A stretch of 64,000 nt of DNA from Pseudoalteromonas atlantica (GCA_007988745.1 BJUT01000017.1:1-64000), one strand, 5' to 3'. Positions 8,124 through 17,703 are shown, numbered from the stretch's first letter. Numbers and translations: made by a program. The notes: generated from the sequence alone by a model not told the origin.

Positions 8124-8229
8124 AGCTGATGTTAACTTCTTTTAACGAAATACTTTCATCTACGTAATAGATGCAATGACGTTATTAGGACCTATTTAAA
8201 TAATTGCAGCGAATAACAGAGGTCAAATT

Positions 8230-9342
8230 ATGAAGATTAAATTAAGTACTTTTGCACCTAATCGACTAAAAGCAATGCTTGTTGTGTTAGCAGCAAGCAC
8301 TTGTATCAGCTCAGCTTATGCAAACAATAACGACGAAGTAAGCTTTGATGGTGAGCGAGTAGAGTGGGTTGTGCCTTTTAAAGAAGGTGGCGGCTCTGAC
8401 ACATGGGCACGTTTTTTTGGCCCACGTTTTTCTCAGCATTTAAATGGTAAACCTGTGGTTGTGGTTAAAAACATTCCAGGTGGTGGCTCTACCAAAGGTG
8501 CTAACCGCTTTGAGCGCCGCGCTAAAGCAAATGGTTTAAATGTATTTAGTACTTCTGCCTCTACACAAATCCCTTATTTACTTGGCGATTCACGCGTTAG
8601 ATACGAAGTAAAACGTTGGAACGTGATTATGGCCACACCGACAGGTGCGGTGGTATATGTGCGTCCAGAGCTGGGTATTAAAAACGCATCAGAGCTTGCC
8701 AAATTGCAGGGTCAAAAACTTAAATTTGGTAGCCAACGCGCCGCGTCAATGGACTTGGTTGGGTTATTAGCCTTCGACATGCTTGATTTAGACATTCACG
8801 CCATTTTTGGTATGAAAGGCCGTGGCAGTGCGCGTTTATCGTTTGAACGTGGCGAGGTGGATATCGACTTTCAAACTACCTCTGCCTACTTAAAAAAAGT
8901 ACAGCCGCTAGTTGATGAAGGCAAAGCGATACCGCTTATGTCGTTTGGCGTACTTAATAAAGAAGGCAAAATTGTACGCGACCCAACGTTTCCTGACTTA
9001 CCACACGTAGGCGAAGTATACGAAATGATTCACGGTAAAAAGCCAACAGGCGTTGAATACAACGTATGGAAAACCTTTTTTGTAGCCGGTTTTGCCGCGC
9101 AAAAAGGACTGTTTTTACCTAAAGGCACCCCAGATGACGTTATTGCAGAGTGGCGCAATGCAGCACAGCGCGTCATTGATCAAGACAACTTTAAAGAAGA
9201 GTCTGAATTAGTACTTGGCCAATACCCACAACTTGTAAACGAAGATGCAGTAAACACACTGAGTTCAGCACTGACAATTTCTGAAACTGACAAACAATGG
9301 GTAAGAAATTACCTAACCGAAAACTACAACGCGCGTTTTTAA
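8230..9342 (+). CDS. tctC: Tricarboxylate-binding periplasmic protein TctC
   Basis: Periplasmic receptor of the tripartite tricarboxylate transporter (TTT) family, 370 aa. The signal peptide ends at about residue 31 (SSAYA). Family features include the early VEWVVPFKEGGGSDTWARFF segment, the NIPGGGSTKGANRF phosphate/carboxylate-binding loop, and LKFGSQRAASMDLVG in the middle. It delivers the ligand to the TctA/B membrane unit. It is somewhat longer than the usual 320-330 aa of TctC proteins. An AGAGG ribosome site precedes the ATG. A hairpin between this gene and tctA probably gives more binding protein than permease. Confidence 0.93.
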   Translation: MKIKLSTFAPNRLKAMLVVLAASTCISSAYANNNDEVSFDGERVEWVVPFKEGGGSDTWARFFGPRFSQHLNGKPVVVVKNIPGGGSTKGANRFERRAKANGLNVFSTSASTQIPYLLGDSRVRYEVKRWNVIMATPTGAVVYVRPELGIKNASELAKLQGQKLKFGSQRAASMDLVGLLAFDMLDLDIHAIFGMKGRGSARLSFERGEVDIDFQTTSAYLKKVQPLVDEGKAIPLMSFGVLNKEGKIVRDPTFPDLPHVGEVYEMIHGKKPTGVEYNVWKTFFVAGFAAQKGLFLPKGTPDDVIAEWRNAAQRVIDQDNFKEESELVLGQYPQLVNEDAVNTLSSALTISETDKQWVRNYLTENYNARF

Positions 9343-9369
9343 AAAGCCATGTTGATTTGTTGTACACAC

Positions 9370-9399
9370 AGTGGCTCGCATTTAGTGAGCCACTTTTTT
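9370..9399 (+). terminator. Partial terminator/attenuator between tctC and tctA
   Basis: AGTGGCTC (9370-9377) pairs with GAGCCACT (9387-9394), then T6. It sits inside an apparent operon, so it likely works as a leaky terminator that raises tctC over tctA expression. Confidence 0.75.
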
Positions 9400-9416
9400 A
9401 ATCTAAGGAGAGCAGT

Positions 9417-11405
9417 ATGTTAGATGCATTTTTAATTGCGCTACAAACTATTCTTACCCCCACACACTTAATGTATTTATGCGGCGGCGTTTTTTTAGGC
9501 TTGCTGATTGGTATTTTTCCGGGTTTAGGCGGCATAGCGGGTTTATCGTTATTACTGCCATTTTTATATGGTATGGACCCAATTTCAGCGCTTGCTATGC
9601 TTATTGGCCTAGTGGCGGTTATTCCAACCTCTGACACCTTCACCTCTGTATTAATGGGTATTCCAGGCTCCAGTGGCTCACAAGCCACAGTGCTTGACGG
9701 CTTCCCACTGTCTAAAAAGGGTCAAGCAGCGCGTGCGCTTTCAGCAGCGTTTGCTTCGTCATTATTTGGTGGCCTTTTTGGCGCGATTATTTTAACGCTG
9801 TTTGTACTGATTGCCCGCCCCGTTATTTTAGCGTTTGGCTCGGCCGAATTATTTATGCTTACTTTACTAGGTTTAAGCATGGTGGGTGTATTGGCCGGTA
9901 ATAGCCTAGTAAAAGGCTTAAGCGCATGTGGCTTAGGTTTATGTTTAGGCTCACTTGGCGGTGCTCCTGCAACCGGTGAATACCGCATGGTATTTGATAA
10001 CGGTTACCTTATGGATGGGATTCCGTTAGTGGTTGTTGGTTTAGGTATATTTGCATTACCTGAGATTATCGATTTACTGCGTCAAAACCGCTCTATTTCA
10101 GAAGCTTCCGAGCTGGGTAGTGGATGGTTTGAAGGCGTAAAAGATGTTGTTAAAAATAAATGGCTAGCCACGCGCTGTGCTGCTATTGGCTGTGTTGTTG
10201 GCGCACTACCTGGCCTAGGTGGCAGCGTAGTTGATTGGATCTCTTATGGTCATGCGGTGCAAACCTCTAAAGACACCGAAAACTTTGGTAAAGGCGACAT
10301 ACGCGGTGTTATTGCCCCTGAGTCATCAAATAATGCCAAAGAAGGCGGTGGCTTAATTCCGACCTTATTATTTGGTATTCCAGGCTCTGGCAGCATGGCT
10401 GTATTTTTAGGTGGTATGGTTTTAATTGGCTTAGAGCCAGGCCCTGCGATGATCACCACTGACCTTGATGTTACTTACACCATTGTATGGTCACTGGCAC
10501 TTGCTAATGTAATTGGCGCGGGCGCGTGTTTACTAATTTCTAAATGGGTAGCAAAAGTAACAACTATTCCTTACACGCTCATGGCACCATTTATGGTTAT
10601 GGTGATCTTTTTTGCGGCGTTTCAGGCAACCCGTGATTTAGGTGATTTAGTCGCACTTATTGGCATTGGTATTTTAGGCATATTAATGAAGCGCTTTGGA
10701 TGGCCACGACCGGCATTTTTAATTGGTTTTGTACTGGCAAGCGGCATGGAAACTTACCTTTATCAAGCTATTCAGTTTGACGGCATAGAGTTTTTATTAA
10801 AACCGGGCGTGATTATTATTGGTGCATTAACCGCGCTTTCTATTTTCTTTGCAGCACGCCACTCTATTAAGGCTGCTAAAAAAGAAAAAGCCAATAAAAA
10901 CACGGCTAATGCTGAGGTAAAACCAACTAACCTTAAACCACAAATCGCGTTTTCTGGCTTTGTTTGTTTAGTGTTTGCATACGGTTTGTATGACTCGTTC
11001 CAACGCACATTTTTAGGAGGAGTATTTCCTGCCGTGGTTTGCTCGTTCATGTTAATACTCTCTGCTGTTGTGCTGATCAAGCTGCTACTTAATAAAGTAG
11101 ACGATGCTGTAAATTACGATAATGAGGTCTCTGCGGGCTATGTAAACGACTCAAGCGTGACTGGCCTTTGGCATTATGTATTTTGGCTGTGTGGCTTATT
11201 AGCTGGGTGTTTTTTACTGGGCTATGTGATTTCGATAGCGTTGTTTTTCATAATATTTTTACTTGTAAAAGCACGTATATCAATTGCTAGAACATTAACA
11301 CTGACAGTGTGTGCGTTAGCATTCTTACTTACTTTATCGCACTTTATGGTATTAGATTTACCAAGCGGTTACCTACAAGAAGTGGCAAGCTTTACGCAGC
11401 TGTAA
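9417..11405 (+). CDS. tctA: Fused TctA-TctB tricarboxylate transporter membrane protein
   Basis: Inner-membrane transport unit of 662 aa. Residues 1 to about 490 are TctA (12 or so TM segments), with the family motifs GIFPGLGGIAG near residue 35, MGIPGSSGSQATVLDGFPL, a central GALPGLGGSVVDWISYGHA, and LLFGIPGSGSMAVFLGG. After a Lys/Asn-rich linker (about 485-505), residues 507-662 hold four TM segments of TctB type (start IAFSGFVCLVFAYGLYDSF). In most systems TctB is a separate small gene; none is present here, which supports a real fusion. It has a strong AAGGAG ribosome site and probably uses the ion gradient to import the ligand from TctC. Confidence 0.92.
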   Translation: MLDAFLIALQTILTPTHLMYLCGGVFLGLLIGIFPGLGGIAGLSLLLPFLYGMDPISALAMLIGLVAVIPTSDTFTSVLMGIPGSSGSQATVLDGFPLSKKGQAARALSAAFASSLFGGLFGAIILTLFVLIARPVILAFGSAELFMLTLLGLSMVGVLAGNSLVKGLSACGLGLCLGSLGGAPATGEYRMVFDNGYLMDGIPLVVVGLGIFALPEIIDLLRQNRSISEASELGSGWFEGVKDVVKNKWLATRCAAIGCVVGALPGLGGSVVDWISYGHAVQTSKDTENFGKGDIRGVIAPESSNNAKEGGGLIPTLLFGIPGSGSMAVFLGGMVLIGLEPGPAMITTDLDVTYTIVWSLALANVIGAGACLLISKWVAKVTTIPYTLMAPFMVMVIFFAAFQATRDLGDLVALIGIGILGILMKRFGWPRPAFLIGFVLASGMETYLYQAIQFDGIEFLLKPGVIIIGALTALSIFFAARHSIKAAKKEKANKNTANAEVKPTNLKPQIAFSGFVCLVFAYGLYDSFQRTFLGGVFPAVVCSFMLILSAVVLIKLLLNKVDDAVNYDNEVSAGYVNDSSVTGLWHYVFWLCGLLAGCFLLGYVISIALFFIIFLLVKARISIARTLTLTVCALAFLLTLSHFMVLDLPSGYLQEVASFTQL

Positions 11406-11411
11406 ACGCCG

Positions 11412-11445
11412 CCGTGCTAAGCAAAACAAGCAGCGCTTAGCACGG
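11412..11445 (+). other. Intercistronic hairpin between tctA and the Usp gene
   Basis: An 11-bp perfect stem (CCGTGCTAAGC, 11412-11422, with 11435-11445) has a 12-base loop and only a short T3 tail. It is probably an mRNA-processing or partial-termination hairpin. Confidence 0.6.
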
Positions 11446-11489
11446 TTTACATTCGCTCTAAAAGGCACTGGCTTAAGAAGGATATAATT

Positions 11490-12353
11490 ATGATTTCACC
11501 TAAGCTTATTTTAATGCCGCTTTCTACAAGTGGGCATGTAACAGAGCGCTTAAAAGGAGGCTTAGCCGTTGCTAAGTATTTTAATGCGCACCTTGATGTT
11601 TATCACACGCACTTAGACCCAAAACGCTTTTTGCCAACAGGGCAGCTTGGCTTACCAACTAAATTGGTAAAAGAGTTAGACTCTGTAGCAGGGCGCTTTG
11701 CAACAACCGAATCGGCAAATTTAAAAACCGAATTTGTTAGTTTATGTGCCCAGCAGCAAGTTAAATACACTGATGACAGCGCAGAGCATCCCACGCACCC
11801 AAGCGCTTCATGGCATATTAATATAGGTGTGCGCAGCGAAATAATTGCAGAGCAAGGCAAAGTTGCTGATTTAATTATTATTCCGCAGTCTAAAAGTGGT
11901 AAATCAACCTCGACCTTTGAGGCATCGGTAATGCGAAGTGGTAAACCTATATTACTGGTACCACGGCAAATGACCCACTTTGATATAAAAACAGTGGTGA
12001 TTGGTTGGAACGCCAGTACCGAGGTATCGCGCGCGCTCACTTACAGTTTACCGCTTTTAAAACAAGCTAAAAAGGTTGTTATTTGCACCAGCGCAAGTAG
12101 CGCCGATAAAATGCCAAACGGCCATGAAGTAGTTAAATATTTAGCCCAGCACGATATTAAAAGTGAATTTGTAACATTTAATAATGGCAGGCAATCGACT
12201 GCTAAAGCGTTTATGTCGGTAGCGCAAATGCATAATGCTGATTTAGTGGTGATGGGCGCATTTACTCACAGGCGAATCCATGAGCAAATTTTTGGTGGTA
12301 TGACTAACTACATGCTAGCAAACACCACCTTGCCAATACTTATGGCGCGATAA
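11490..12353 (+). CDS. Tandem-domain universal stress protein
   Basis: This 287-aa cytoplasmic protein has two Usp-like halves. The first begins with PKLILMPLSTSGHVTERLKGGLAVA and ends near GKPILLVPRQM (about residue 155). The second starts at IKTVVIGWNASTEVSRAL and ends DLVVMGAFTHRRIHEQIFGG..TLPILMAR, which contains the G-x2-R-x9-G-like nucleotide loop. It follows tctA with its own AAGGAT ribosome site and a terminator after it, so it is likely the last gene of the tctC-tctA-usp transcript. Its job with the transporter is unknown; linked Usp genes are common in transporter operons. Confidence 0.87.
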   Translation: MISPKLILMPLSTSGHVTERLKGGLAVAKYFNAHLDVYHTHLDPKRFLPTGQLGLPTKLVKELDSVAGRFATTESANLKTEFVSLCAQQQVKYTDDSAEHPTHPSASWHINIGVRSEIIAEQGKVADLIIIPQSKSGKSTSTFEASVMRSGKPILLVPRQMTHFDIKTVVIGWNASTEVSRALTYSLPLLKQAKKVVICTSASSADKMPNGHEVVKYLAQHDIKSEFVTFNNGRQSTAKAFMSVAQMHNADLVVMGAFTHRRIHEQIFGGMTNYMLANTTLPILMAR

Positions 12354-12383
12354 CACTTAAAGCTTAAAAACTAAATTTTACCC

Positions 12384-12418
12384 AAAAGCCGATATTTACG
12401 TTCAATATCGGCTTTTTA
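12384..12418 (+). terminator. Terminator of the tct operon
   Basis: AAAAGCCGATATT (12384-12396) pairs with AATATCGGCTTTT (12404-12416) and is followed by further T. Confidence 0.92.
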
Positions 12419-12478
12419 TTAAAGCTCCATATGATAAAACTAACCATTACAATAATAAAAGTTAATGGGTAGCAGCCT

Positions 12479-13348
12479 ATGTATACGCTTTCGCAGTGGC
12501 AATCAAGCGGGCAGTTTATTGATATAAATGCCCAGCAAATTTTTACTCAAACAGCGGGGGATGCTAATAACCCCGCGCTCCTTTTGATACACGGCTTTCC
12601 TAGTGCAAGCTGGGACTGGGAAGGTATGTGGGATGAGCTCAAAAAACACTACTTTTTAATTACACTTGATATGCTGGGGTTTGGCCTTTCGGATAAGCCA
12701 ATAAATGCGGCTTATAACATTACAGAGCAAGCTGATTCATACACGCAATTTTTAAAGCGTTTAGATATTACCAATGTACACCTATTAGCCCATGATTATG
12801 GTGATACCGTGGCTCAAGAGCTATTAGCAAGGCAAGTTGCTGCTCAAAGCGACATACGCATACACAGTGTATGCTTTTTAAATGGCGGGTTATTTCCACA
12901 CATACATAAACCTTTATTTATCCAAAAGCTGCTACTTTCAAAACTTGGTTGGCTAGTACCTAAGCTAATGAGCAAACAAAAGTTTGCTAAAAATTTAATC
13001 ACTATTTTTGGTAAAAACACGCCACCAGCCCCTATGGTAATTGATACCCTTTGGGCGTTGTTAATTTACAACAAGGGTTTACGTGTGATGCCCAAGCTAA
13101 TTAAATATATTACACAGCGAAAACAAAACGAGCAGCGCTGGGTTGGGGCAATGATTCATAGCGATATACCGCTTACGTTTATTACAGGTGAGCAAGACCC
13201 AATATCGGGTAAACACATGCTTGAGCACTATAAAAAAACAATACCTAATGCGCGCGTACAAGGGTTTGTTGAACTTGGGCACTACCCACAAATAGAAGAT
13301 GCCAAGGCTATAACCGAGGCTTATTTAAATTTTAGAAAGCAGATATAA
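12479..13348 (+). CDS. Alpha/beta hydrolase, epoxide hydrolase/haloalkane dehalogenase-like
   Basis: This 289-aa soluble hydrolase has the oxyanion motif LLIHGFPSASWDW (about residue 37), a nucleophile elbow LAHDYGDTVAQ with Asp rather than Ser at the nucleophile position, a late acid in TGEQDPISG and the catalytic His in ELGHYPQIEDA. An Asp nucleophile is typical of epoxide hydrolases and haloalkane dehalogenases, so an epoxide or haloalkane substrate is more likely than an ester. The substrate is unknown. It appears to be a single gene with a shared terminator downstream. Confidence 0.85.
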   Translation: MYTLSQWQSSGQFIDINAQQIFTQTAGDANNPALLLIHGFPSASWDWEGMWDELKKHYFLITLDMLGFGLSDKPINAAYNITEQADSYTQFLKRLDITNVHLLAHDYGDTVAQELLARQVAAQSDIRIHSVCFLNGGLFPHIHKPLFIQKLLLSKLGWLVPKLMSKQKFAKNLITIFGKNTPPAPMVIDTLWALLIYNKGLRVMPKLIKYITQRKQNEQRWVGAMIHSDIPLTFITGEQDPISGKHMLEHYKKTIPNARVQGFVELGHYPQIEDAKAITEAYLNFRKQI

Positions 13349-13376
13349 AAAACGCGGCTATTTTAGGCCGCGTTTA
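13349..13376. terminator. Bidirectional terminator between convergent genes
   Basis: AACGCGGC (13351-13358) pairs with GCCGCGTT (13367-13374), flanked by A and T runs. It serves the hydrolase gene on the plus strand and probably the DUF2750 gene on the minus strand. Confidence 0.75.
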
Positions 13377-13403
13377 TAAACTAAATAACGTGATGCTGGC
13401 TAC

Positions 13404-13796
13404 TTAGTATTTTCTTTTTTTAGGAATTTTTAACTGGCTTTCAAATTCATCAGGAAAAAGCACCGTGCCGTCGTCCTCTTCGGTAGGGAACACCGCAATA
13501 AGTAGGTCGTCTTCTTCAAGGCCGGGTGTCCAGCGGCTAAACCAATCTTTAGTCGGAATGGCTTTTGGGGTACAGCCTTCCCATTCGCCCGTGGCCCAAG
13601 CTTGTGCAAAATCGCGGGTTGGCCACACTGGTACACAGTCGTCATCTTCGTTGGCAAGCATTACGCAGCCATCATCGTCGTTTAAAATCCATACTTGTTT
13701 GTACTGTTGTACGGTTTCAAACATAAAAGCGAGTCGTTTTTTTGCCCCTAGCCCTAAAATTACGGTTTGTTCTTCAGTCGCATTTGCAGTTGTCAT
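13404..13796 (-). CDS. DUF2750 family protein
   Basis: This small acidic protein (130 aa) of the DUF2750 family has function unknown. It has no signal peptide or membrane segment. The core reads FMFETVQQYKQVWILNDDDG, then WPTRDFAQAWATGEW and a C-terminal FPTEEDDGTVLFPDEF, as in proteobacterial relatives. It is a single gene facing the hydrolase. Confidence 0.8.
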   Translation of the reverse strand: MTTANATEEQTVILGLGAKKRLAFMFETVQQYKQVWILNDDDGCVMLANEDDDCVPVWPTRDFAQAWATGEWEGCTPKAIPTKDWFSRWTPGLEEDDLLIAVFPTEEDDGTVLFPDEFESQLKIPKKRKY

Positions 13797-13881
13797 AATT
13801 GGCTCACTCTTTATTGCTTCAAATTTGAATTTTACTGTTACAAGTATATCGAGTTATGTGACAGTGTGTTGAAAAATTATT

Positions 13882-14039
13882 ATTTAACCTGAACTCTGGA
13901 TAATAAATCTATCTCTAGCAGCTATTTTAAGCGCTAACTGCGTTGAATTTACTGAAAATCTCTGGCTAGAGAAAATAAGCTTAACTATCATCATGATAAA
14001 ATATGTTAGTAAATCTTTTAACCAGAGTTCAGGTTATTT
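13882..14039. mobile_element. MITE-like element 1 (terminal inverted repeats, non-coding)
   Basis: A 14-bp perfect inverted repeat AACCTGAACTCTGG at 13886-13899 matches its complement at 14022-14035, bounding a 150-base element with no reading frame. The sequence ATTT directly flanks both ends (13882-13885 and 14036-14039), as a possible target duplication. An inner inverted pair CTCTAG/CTAGAG lies within. It sits in the 13797-14164 spacer between the divergent DUF2750 and old-yellow-enzyme genes and may influence either promoter. No transposase is present in the window, so it would be non-autonomous. Confidence 0.65.
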
Positions 14040-14164
14040 AATTTTGTAATTCAGATCTGTTTTGGTACTCCCTAAGTATATTTTGAGCGAGCATTCAAAA
14101 TTGCCCTTGAATGTTGTTAAAAAGGCCGCATCTCATATGCATACTCTTAATGAAGGATTTAACA

Positions 14165-15208
14165 ATGACCACAGATTTACTGGCCCCGTATACATTAAAC
14201 GACTCACTTGAACTTAAAAATCGCGTTTTTATGGCGCCTTTAACCCGTTGTATGGCTGATGATAATTTAGTACCTACGCAAGATATGGTCGAATATTATG
14301 CGCGCCGTGCCGATGCTGGCTTAATTATTAGCGAAGCCACTATTATTCGCCCAGATGCACAAGGCTACCCAAATACACCGGGGTTATTTACCAGCGAGCA
14401 AATTCAAGGCTGGAAAAAAGTAACCGACGCCGTACACGCAAACGGCGGTAAAATGTTTGCACAGCTTTGGCATGTTGGCCGTGTTGCTCACCCTCACTTT
14501 TTTGACGGCGAAGTATTAGCGCCATCGGCAATTGGTGTTGAAGGCTCTGTACCACGTATGCGTGAGCTGACATACATTACGCCAAAAGCGGCCACTAAAG
14601 AGGATATTAATTCATTGATAGCCGACTTTGCTAAAGCGGCCGAAAACGCCATTGAAGCAGGTTTTGATGGTGTAGAAATTCATGGCGCAAATGGTTATTT
14701 AATTGATCAGTTTTTACATTACGCTGCAAATGAGCGCACAGATGAATATGGCCAAACACCTGAAAATATGGCGCGTTTTGCAATAGAAGTGACCGATGCG
14801 GTTATTAATGCTGTAGGTAATGAGCGTACGGCAATTAGGTTATCGCCAGGTGCTTATTTTAATATGGAAGAAGATAAGCGTGATAAAGCGGTATTTGATT
14901 ATTTATTAGCGCAGCTAGATGACAAAAAACTGGCTTACATTCATGGCGGTATTTTTGATGACAGCACTCAATTTGACTCTTTAGAAGGTAAAACAACCTC
15001 GCAGTATTTGCGCGCTAACACTAAAACCAGCCTTGTAGGGGTAGGTAGCTATAGTTTTGATGATGCAAAACAAGCAATAAACAATGACCAGTTTGATTTA
15101 ATTGCGATTGGTCGTCCATTTATTGCTAATCCAGATTACATTAGTAAAGTGGCTAATAATGAAGAGCTTGTTGCTTATAGTGACGAGATGTTAGCTAAAC
15201 TATTCTAA
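14165..15208 (+). CDS. nemA: Old yellow enzyme family alkene reductase
   Basis: FMN-dependent NAD(P)H reductase of electrophilic alkenes (N-ethylmaleimide reductase type), 347 aa, cytoplasmic. The TIM-barrel motifs are present: NRVFMAPLTRC with flavin contacts, KMFAQLWHVGRVAHP, GFDGVEIHGANGYLIDQF with the His-x2-Asn substrate pair, and DLIAIGRPFIANPD for FMN phosphate. The frame is open upstream to 14111, but the ATG at 14165 has GAAGGA at a good distance and matches the family start, so it is chosen. A nearby electrophile-sensing repressor (NemR) was not found. Confidence 0.92.
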   Translation: MTTDLLAPYTLNDSLELKNRVFMAPLTRCMADDNLVPTQDMVEYYARRADAGLIISEATIIRPDAQGYPNTPGLFTSEQIQGWKKVTDAVHANGGKMFAQLWHVGRVAHPHFFDGEVLAPSAIGVEGSVPRMRELTYITPKAATKEDINSLIADFAKAAENAIEAGFDGVEIHGANGYLIDQFLHYAANERTDEYGQTPENMARFAIEVTDAVINAVGNERTAIRLSPGAYFNMEEDKRDKAVFDYLLAQLDDKKLAYIHGGIFDDSTQFDSLEGKTTSQYLRANTKTSLVGVGSYSFDDAKQAINNDQFDLIAIGRPFIANPDYISKVANNEELVAYSDEMLAKLF

Positions 15209-15230
15209 TGAATTAGTATTTATATATAAA

Positions 15231-15258
15231 TCAGCCTAGGTTTTTGTGCTTAGGCTGA
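15231..15258. other. Hairpin after the alkene reductase gene
   Basis: TCAGCCTA (15231-15238) pairs with TAGGCTGA (15251-15258). There is no clear T tail, so it is a weak terminator candidate or an RNA-stabilising stem. Confidence 0.45.
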
Positions 15259-15404
15259 CTTACAAATGACATAACAAAGCCATAAAAACCCCACATTTTT
15301 TTAACACCCCTGTAAATAAACTTAATTTTTGTTGTCATAATTCGAAATCATACTGTGCCCGCTTTCATAATTACTTTAGATAATTAAAACCAAACGGGAT
15401 CACA

Positions 15405-17678
15405 ATGTACGCTTTAACTAATAAATCGATTTTGAGCATGGCAATTGCTATGGCTGTATCAACATCAGCTTATGCAAATGACAACGAAATAGAAGAAATA
15501 ACCGTTACTGCAAAACCAACCAGTTACGCAAATAATGTGATTGAGCCTGCAATGCTTGATCAACAAACAACGGTTTCGAGTGTGTTATCGGTTATCGATA
15601 ACTTACCTGGCATTAGCATAAACGAAGGCGATGCATTTGGTGGCGATGACTGGTCTACCACAATTACTATGCGTGGTTTTAGTATTGACTCAAACCAACA
15701 GCAATTAGGGATGACCGTTGATGGTATTCCTAACGGTGGCTCAAACTATGGTGGTGGCGCTAAAGCAAACCGTTACCTAGACACTGAAAATTTAGCCACT
15801 GTAGAAGTAGGCCAAGGCACCTCAGACATTAGATCGGCATCGCTTGAGGCATTAGGCGGTACATTTAACTTTGTAAGTAAAGCGCCAAGTCTTGATAGCA
15901 GCACCACTTTTGCTTACACCTCGGGTAGCCACGATGCGACCCGCTTTTACGTTAAGCACGAAACGGGTACTTTATTTGATAATACACAAGCGTATGTAAG
16001 TTACTCGCAAACTGATACTAGCCGCTGGATTGGCTCGGGTAGCAATGGCGGAAAAGATAACCAACACGCAGAGCTTAAATTTGTAACAACGCTTGCTGAT
16101 TTAACAATTACAGGGCGTTTATCTTACGATGATGTAAGCGAGACTAACTACAACAGTGTAAGTCTTGCGCAATTTGAACAAACGCCAGAGTGGGATCAGC
16201 TAACGTGGAACTGGACAGGCGTTCCACATTACGACCAAATGTTTGCTGAGGGCTGGGGTACACTGCGTGAAAATACGTTAGCGTATTTAAAGTTTGAGTA
16301 TGCACTTTCGTCAACATCGCTTATTACAGTGAGCCCTTATTATCATAAAAACTCGGGCCGTGGCGATTGGATCCCACCGTATTTAACAACTCCAGTAGAT
16401 GAAAACGGCAACCCAACTACAGAGGGCGGCACTAACGCAGGCTCTTACGGTTTTGTAGATAGCGCAGGTAACGCACTGGCACCAAACGAAGGTTGTACGG
16501 CAAGTTTAAGCTGGCCGTGGGAGTCGGGCCCTGGTTTAAACCCAGCATGTTACGATGATACGGCAATACCTGTAATGTCGTATCGTCATACGCATTACAA
16601 AAAAGACCGCTTAGGGGTTACTGCCAACTACCAAGCTACGTTTGGCATGCACGACATAGAAGCCGGTTTTTGGTATGAGCAAAGCGACCGTGACGAGTCT
16701 CGCGATTGGCACAAAGTAATTAATGCCAGCATTTACCACCACTTTGATAGCACGCCATACTGGACCCAGTATAAAAACACTTTTGAGACCGACACCCTCA
16801 AATGGTACGCGCAGGATTCAATGGCTCTTGGCGATTTCACGCTTAACGTAGGTGTTAAAAAGTACCTTGTTGATATTGAAAAGTACGACCATTATCAAAA
16901 TGCCACAACCGCTAAAGTTAATAGTGACTCTGATGTGTTATTTAGTGGTGGTATTTTGTATCAGCTAAATAACTCAACCGAGCTATTTACCAGCTATAGC
17001 GAAAACTTTGCAGCCATAAAAGACGGTGTACTTGAGCGCGACAGCTCTGATTTATCAGCCATTGAAGCTGAAACCGCTGAAAACATCGATTTAGGTGTAC
17101 GTTATCAAAATAACGCGTTAAACCTGACCGCAACAGCGTATTCAATTGAATTTGATAACCGTATTACGTTTATTGCCCCAGGTAGTGACACTGGCGGTAT
17201 TGATTACACCATAGGTACAAATGGCTCTTACTTAAATGTAGGGGGTATTGAATCGCAAGGTTTAGAGCTGTCGGCAAGTTACATGCTAAGCCCACAATGG
17301 AGTGTATATAGCTCGTACACGAATAATGACTCAGAGTACAAAGGCGATGCACCCGGGTTTGAAGCCGGTGAAAAAGTAATAGACTCAGTAGATGACTTAT
17401 TTGTGCTATCGACCGATTACTTTAGCGGTGATTTCCGCTTTGGTTTATCGGCTAAATACACCGGTGAGCGTGGCGAAGTTGATGGCTATACCGTGGTTGA
17501 TTTAAACGCAGGTTACGCAACCGATATAAACGCAGGACCATTTAAAGCTATTGATGTTGCCTTTGTTGTTTATAACGTTACCGATAAAAGCTATTTAGCG
17601 GGTGGTACGGGTAATGGCAGCACTTACTTTATTGGTGCGCCACGTACAGCAGCACTGACGTTATCGGCTACGTTTTAA
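15405..17678 (+). CDS. TonB-dependent outer-membrane receptor
   Basis: This 757-aa receptor has a signal peptide (cleavage about after AYA, residue 24), a TonB-box-like IEEITVTAK at about residue 29, a plug domain (VLSVIDNLPGISINEG, ITMRGFSID, LEALGGTFNFVSKAP) and a 22-strand-type barrel ending in LTLSATF. Receptors of this kind bring siderophores or larger nutrients across the outer membrane using TonB energy. The two genes after it encode exported phosphatases, so an organophosphate ligand is possible. A terminator between suggests separate control. A TTGTCATAA stretch at 15332 resembles half a Pho box, but a full box is not convincing. Confidence 0.92.
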   Translation: MYALTNKSILSMAIAMAVSTSAYANDNEIEEITVTAKPTSYANNVIEPAMLDQQTTVSSVLSVIDNLPGISINEGDAFGGDDWSTTITMRGFSIDSNQQQLGMTVDGIPNGGSNYGGGAKANRYLDTENLATVEVGQGTSDIRSASLEALGGTFNFVSKAPSLDSSTTFAYTSGSHDATRFYVKHETGTLFDNTQAYVSYSQTDTSRWIGSGSNGGKDNQHAELKFVTTLADLTITGRLSYDDVSETNYNSVSLAQFEQTPEWDQLTWNWTGVPHYDQMFAEGWGTLRENTLAYLKFEYALSSTSLITVSPYYHKNSGRGDWIPPYLTTPVDENGNPTTEGGTNAGSYGFVDSAGNALAPNEGCTASLSWPWESGPGLNPACYDDTAIPVMSYRHTHYKKDRLGVTANYQATFGMHDIEAGFWYEQSDRDESRDWHKVINASIYHHFDSTPYWTQYKNTFETDTLKWYAQDSMALGDFTLNVGVKKYLVDIEKYDHYQNATTAKVNSDSDVLFSGGILYQLNNSTELFTSYSENFAAIKDGVLERDSSDLSAIEAETAENIDLGVRYQNNALNLTATAYSIEFDNRITFIAPGSDTGGIDYTIGTNGSYLNVGGIESQGLELSASYMLSPQWSVYSSYTNNDSEYKGDAPGFEAGEKVIDSVDDLFVLSTDYFSGDFRFGLSAKYTGERGEVDGYTVVDLNAGYATDINAGPFKAIDVAFVVYNVTDKSYLAGGTGNGSTYFIGAPRTAALTLSATF

Positions 17679-17703
17679 TAGCCATAATGTACAGTAAATA
17701 ATT

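Noticed and set aside
13851..13864. A further TGACAG copy near the DUF2750 start
   Set aside because: Only a single half-site, without the 11-base tandem partner or -10 spacing, so chance occurrence.
15332..15340. A Pho box upstream of the TonB receptor next to the phosphatases
   Set aside because: Only one half-site (TTGTCATAA) is good; the second half at +11 does not match. It is kept as a hint only.
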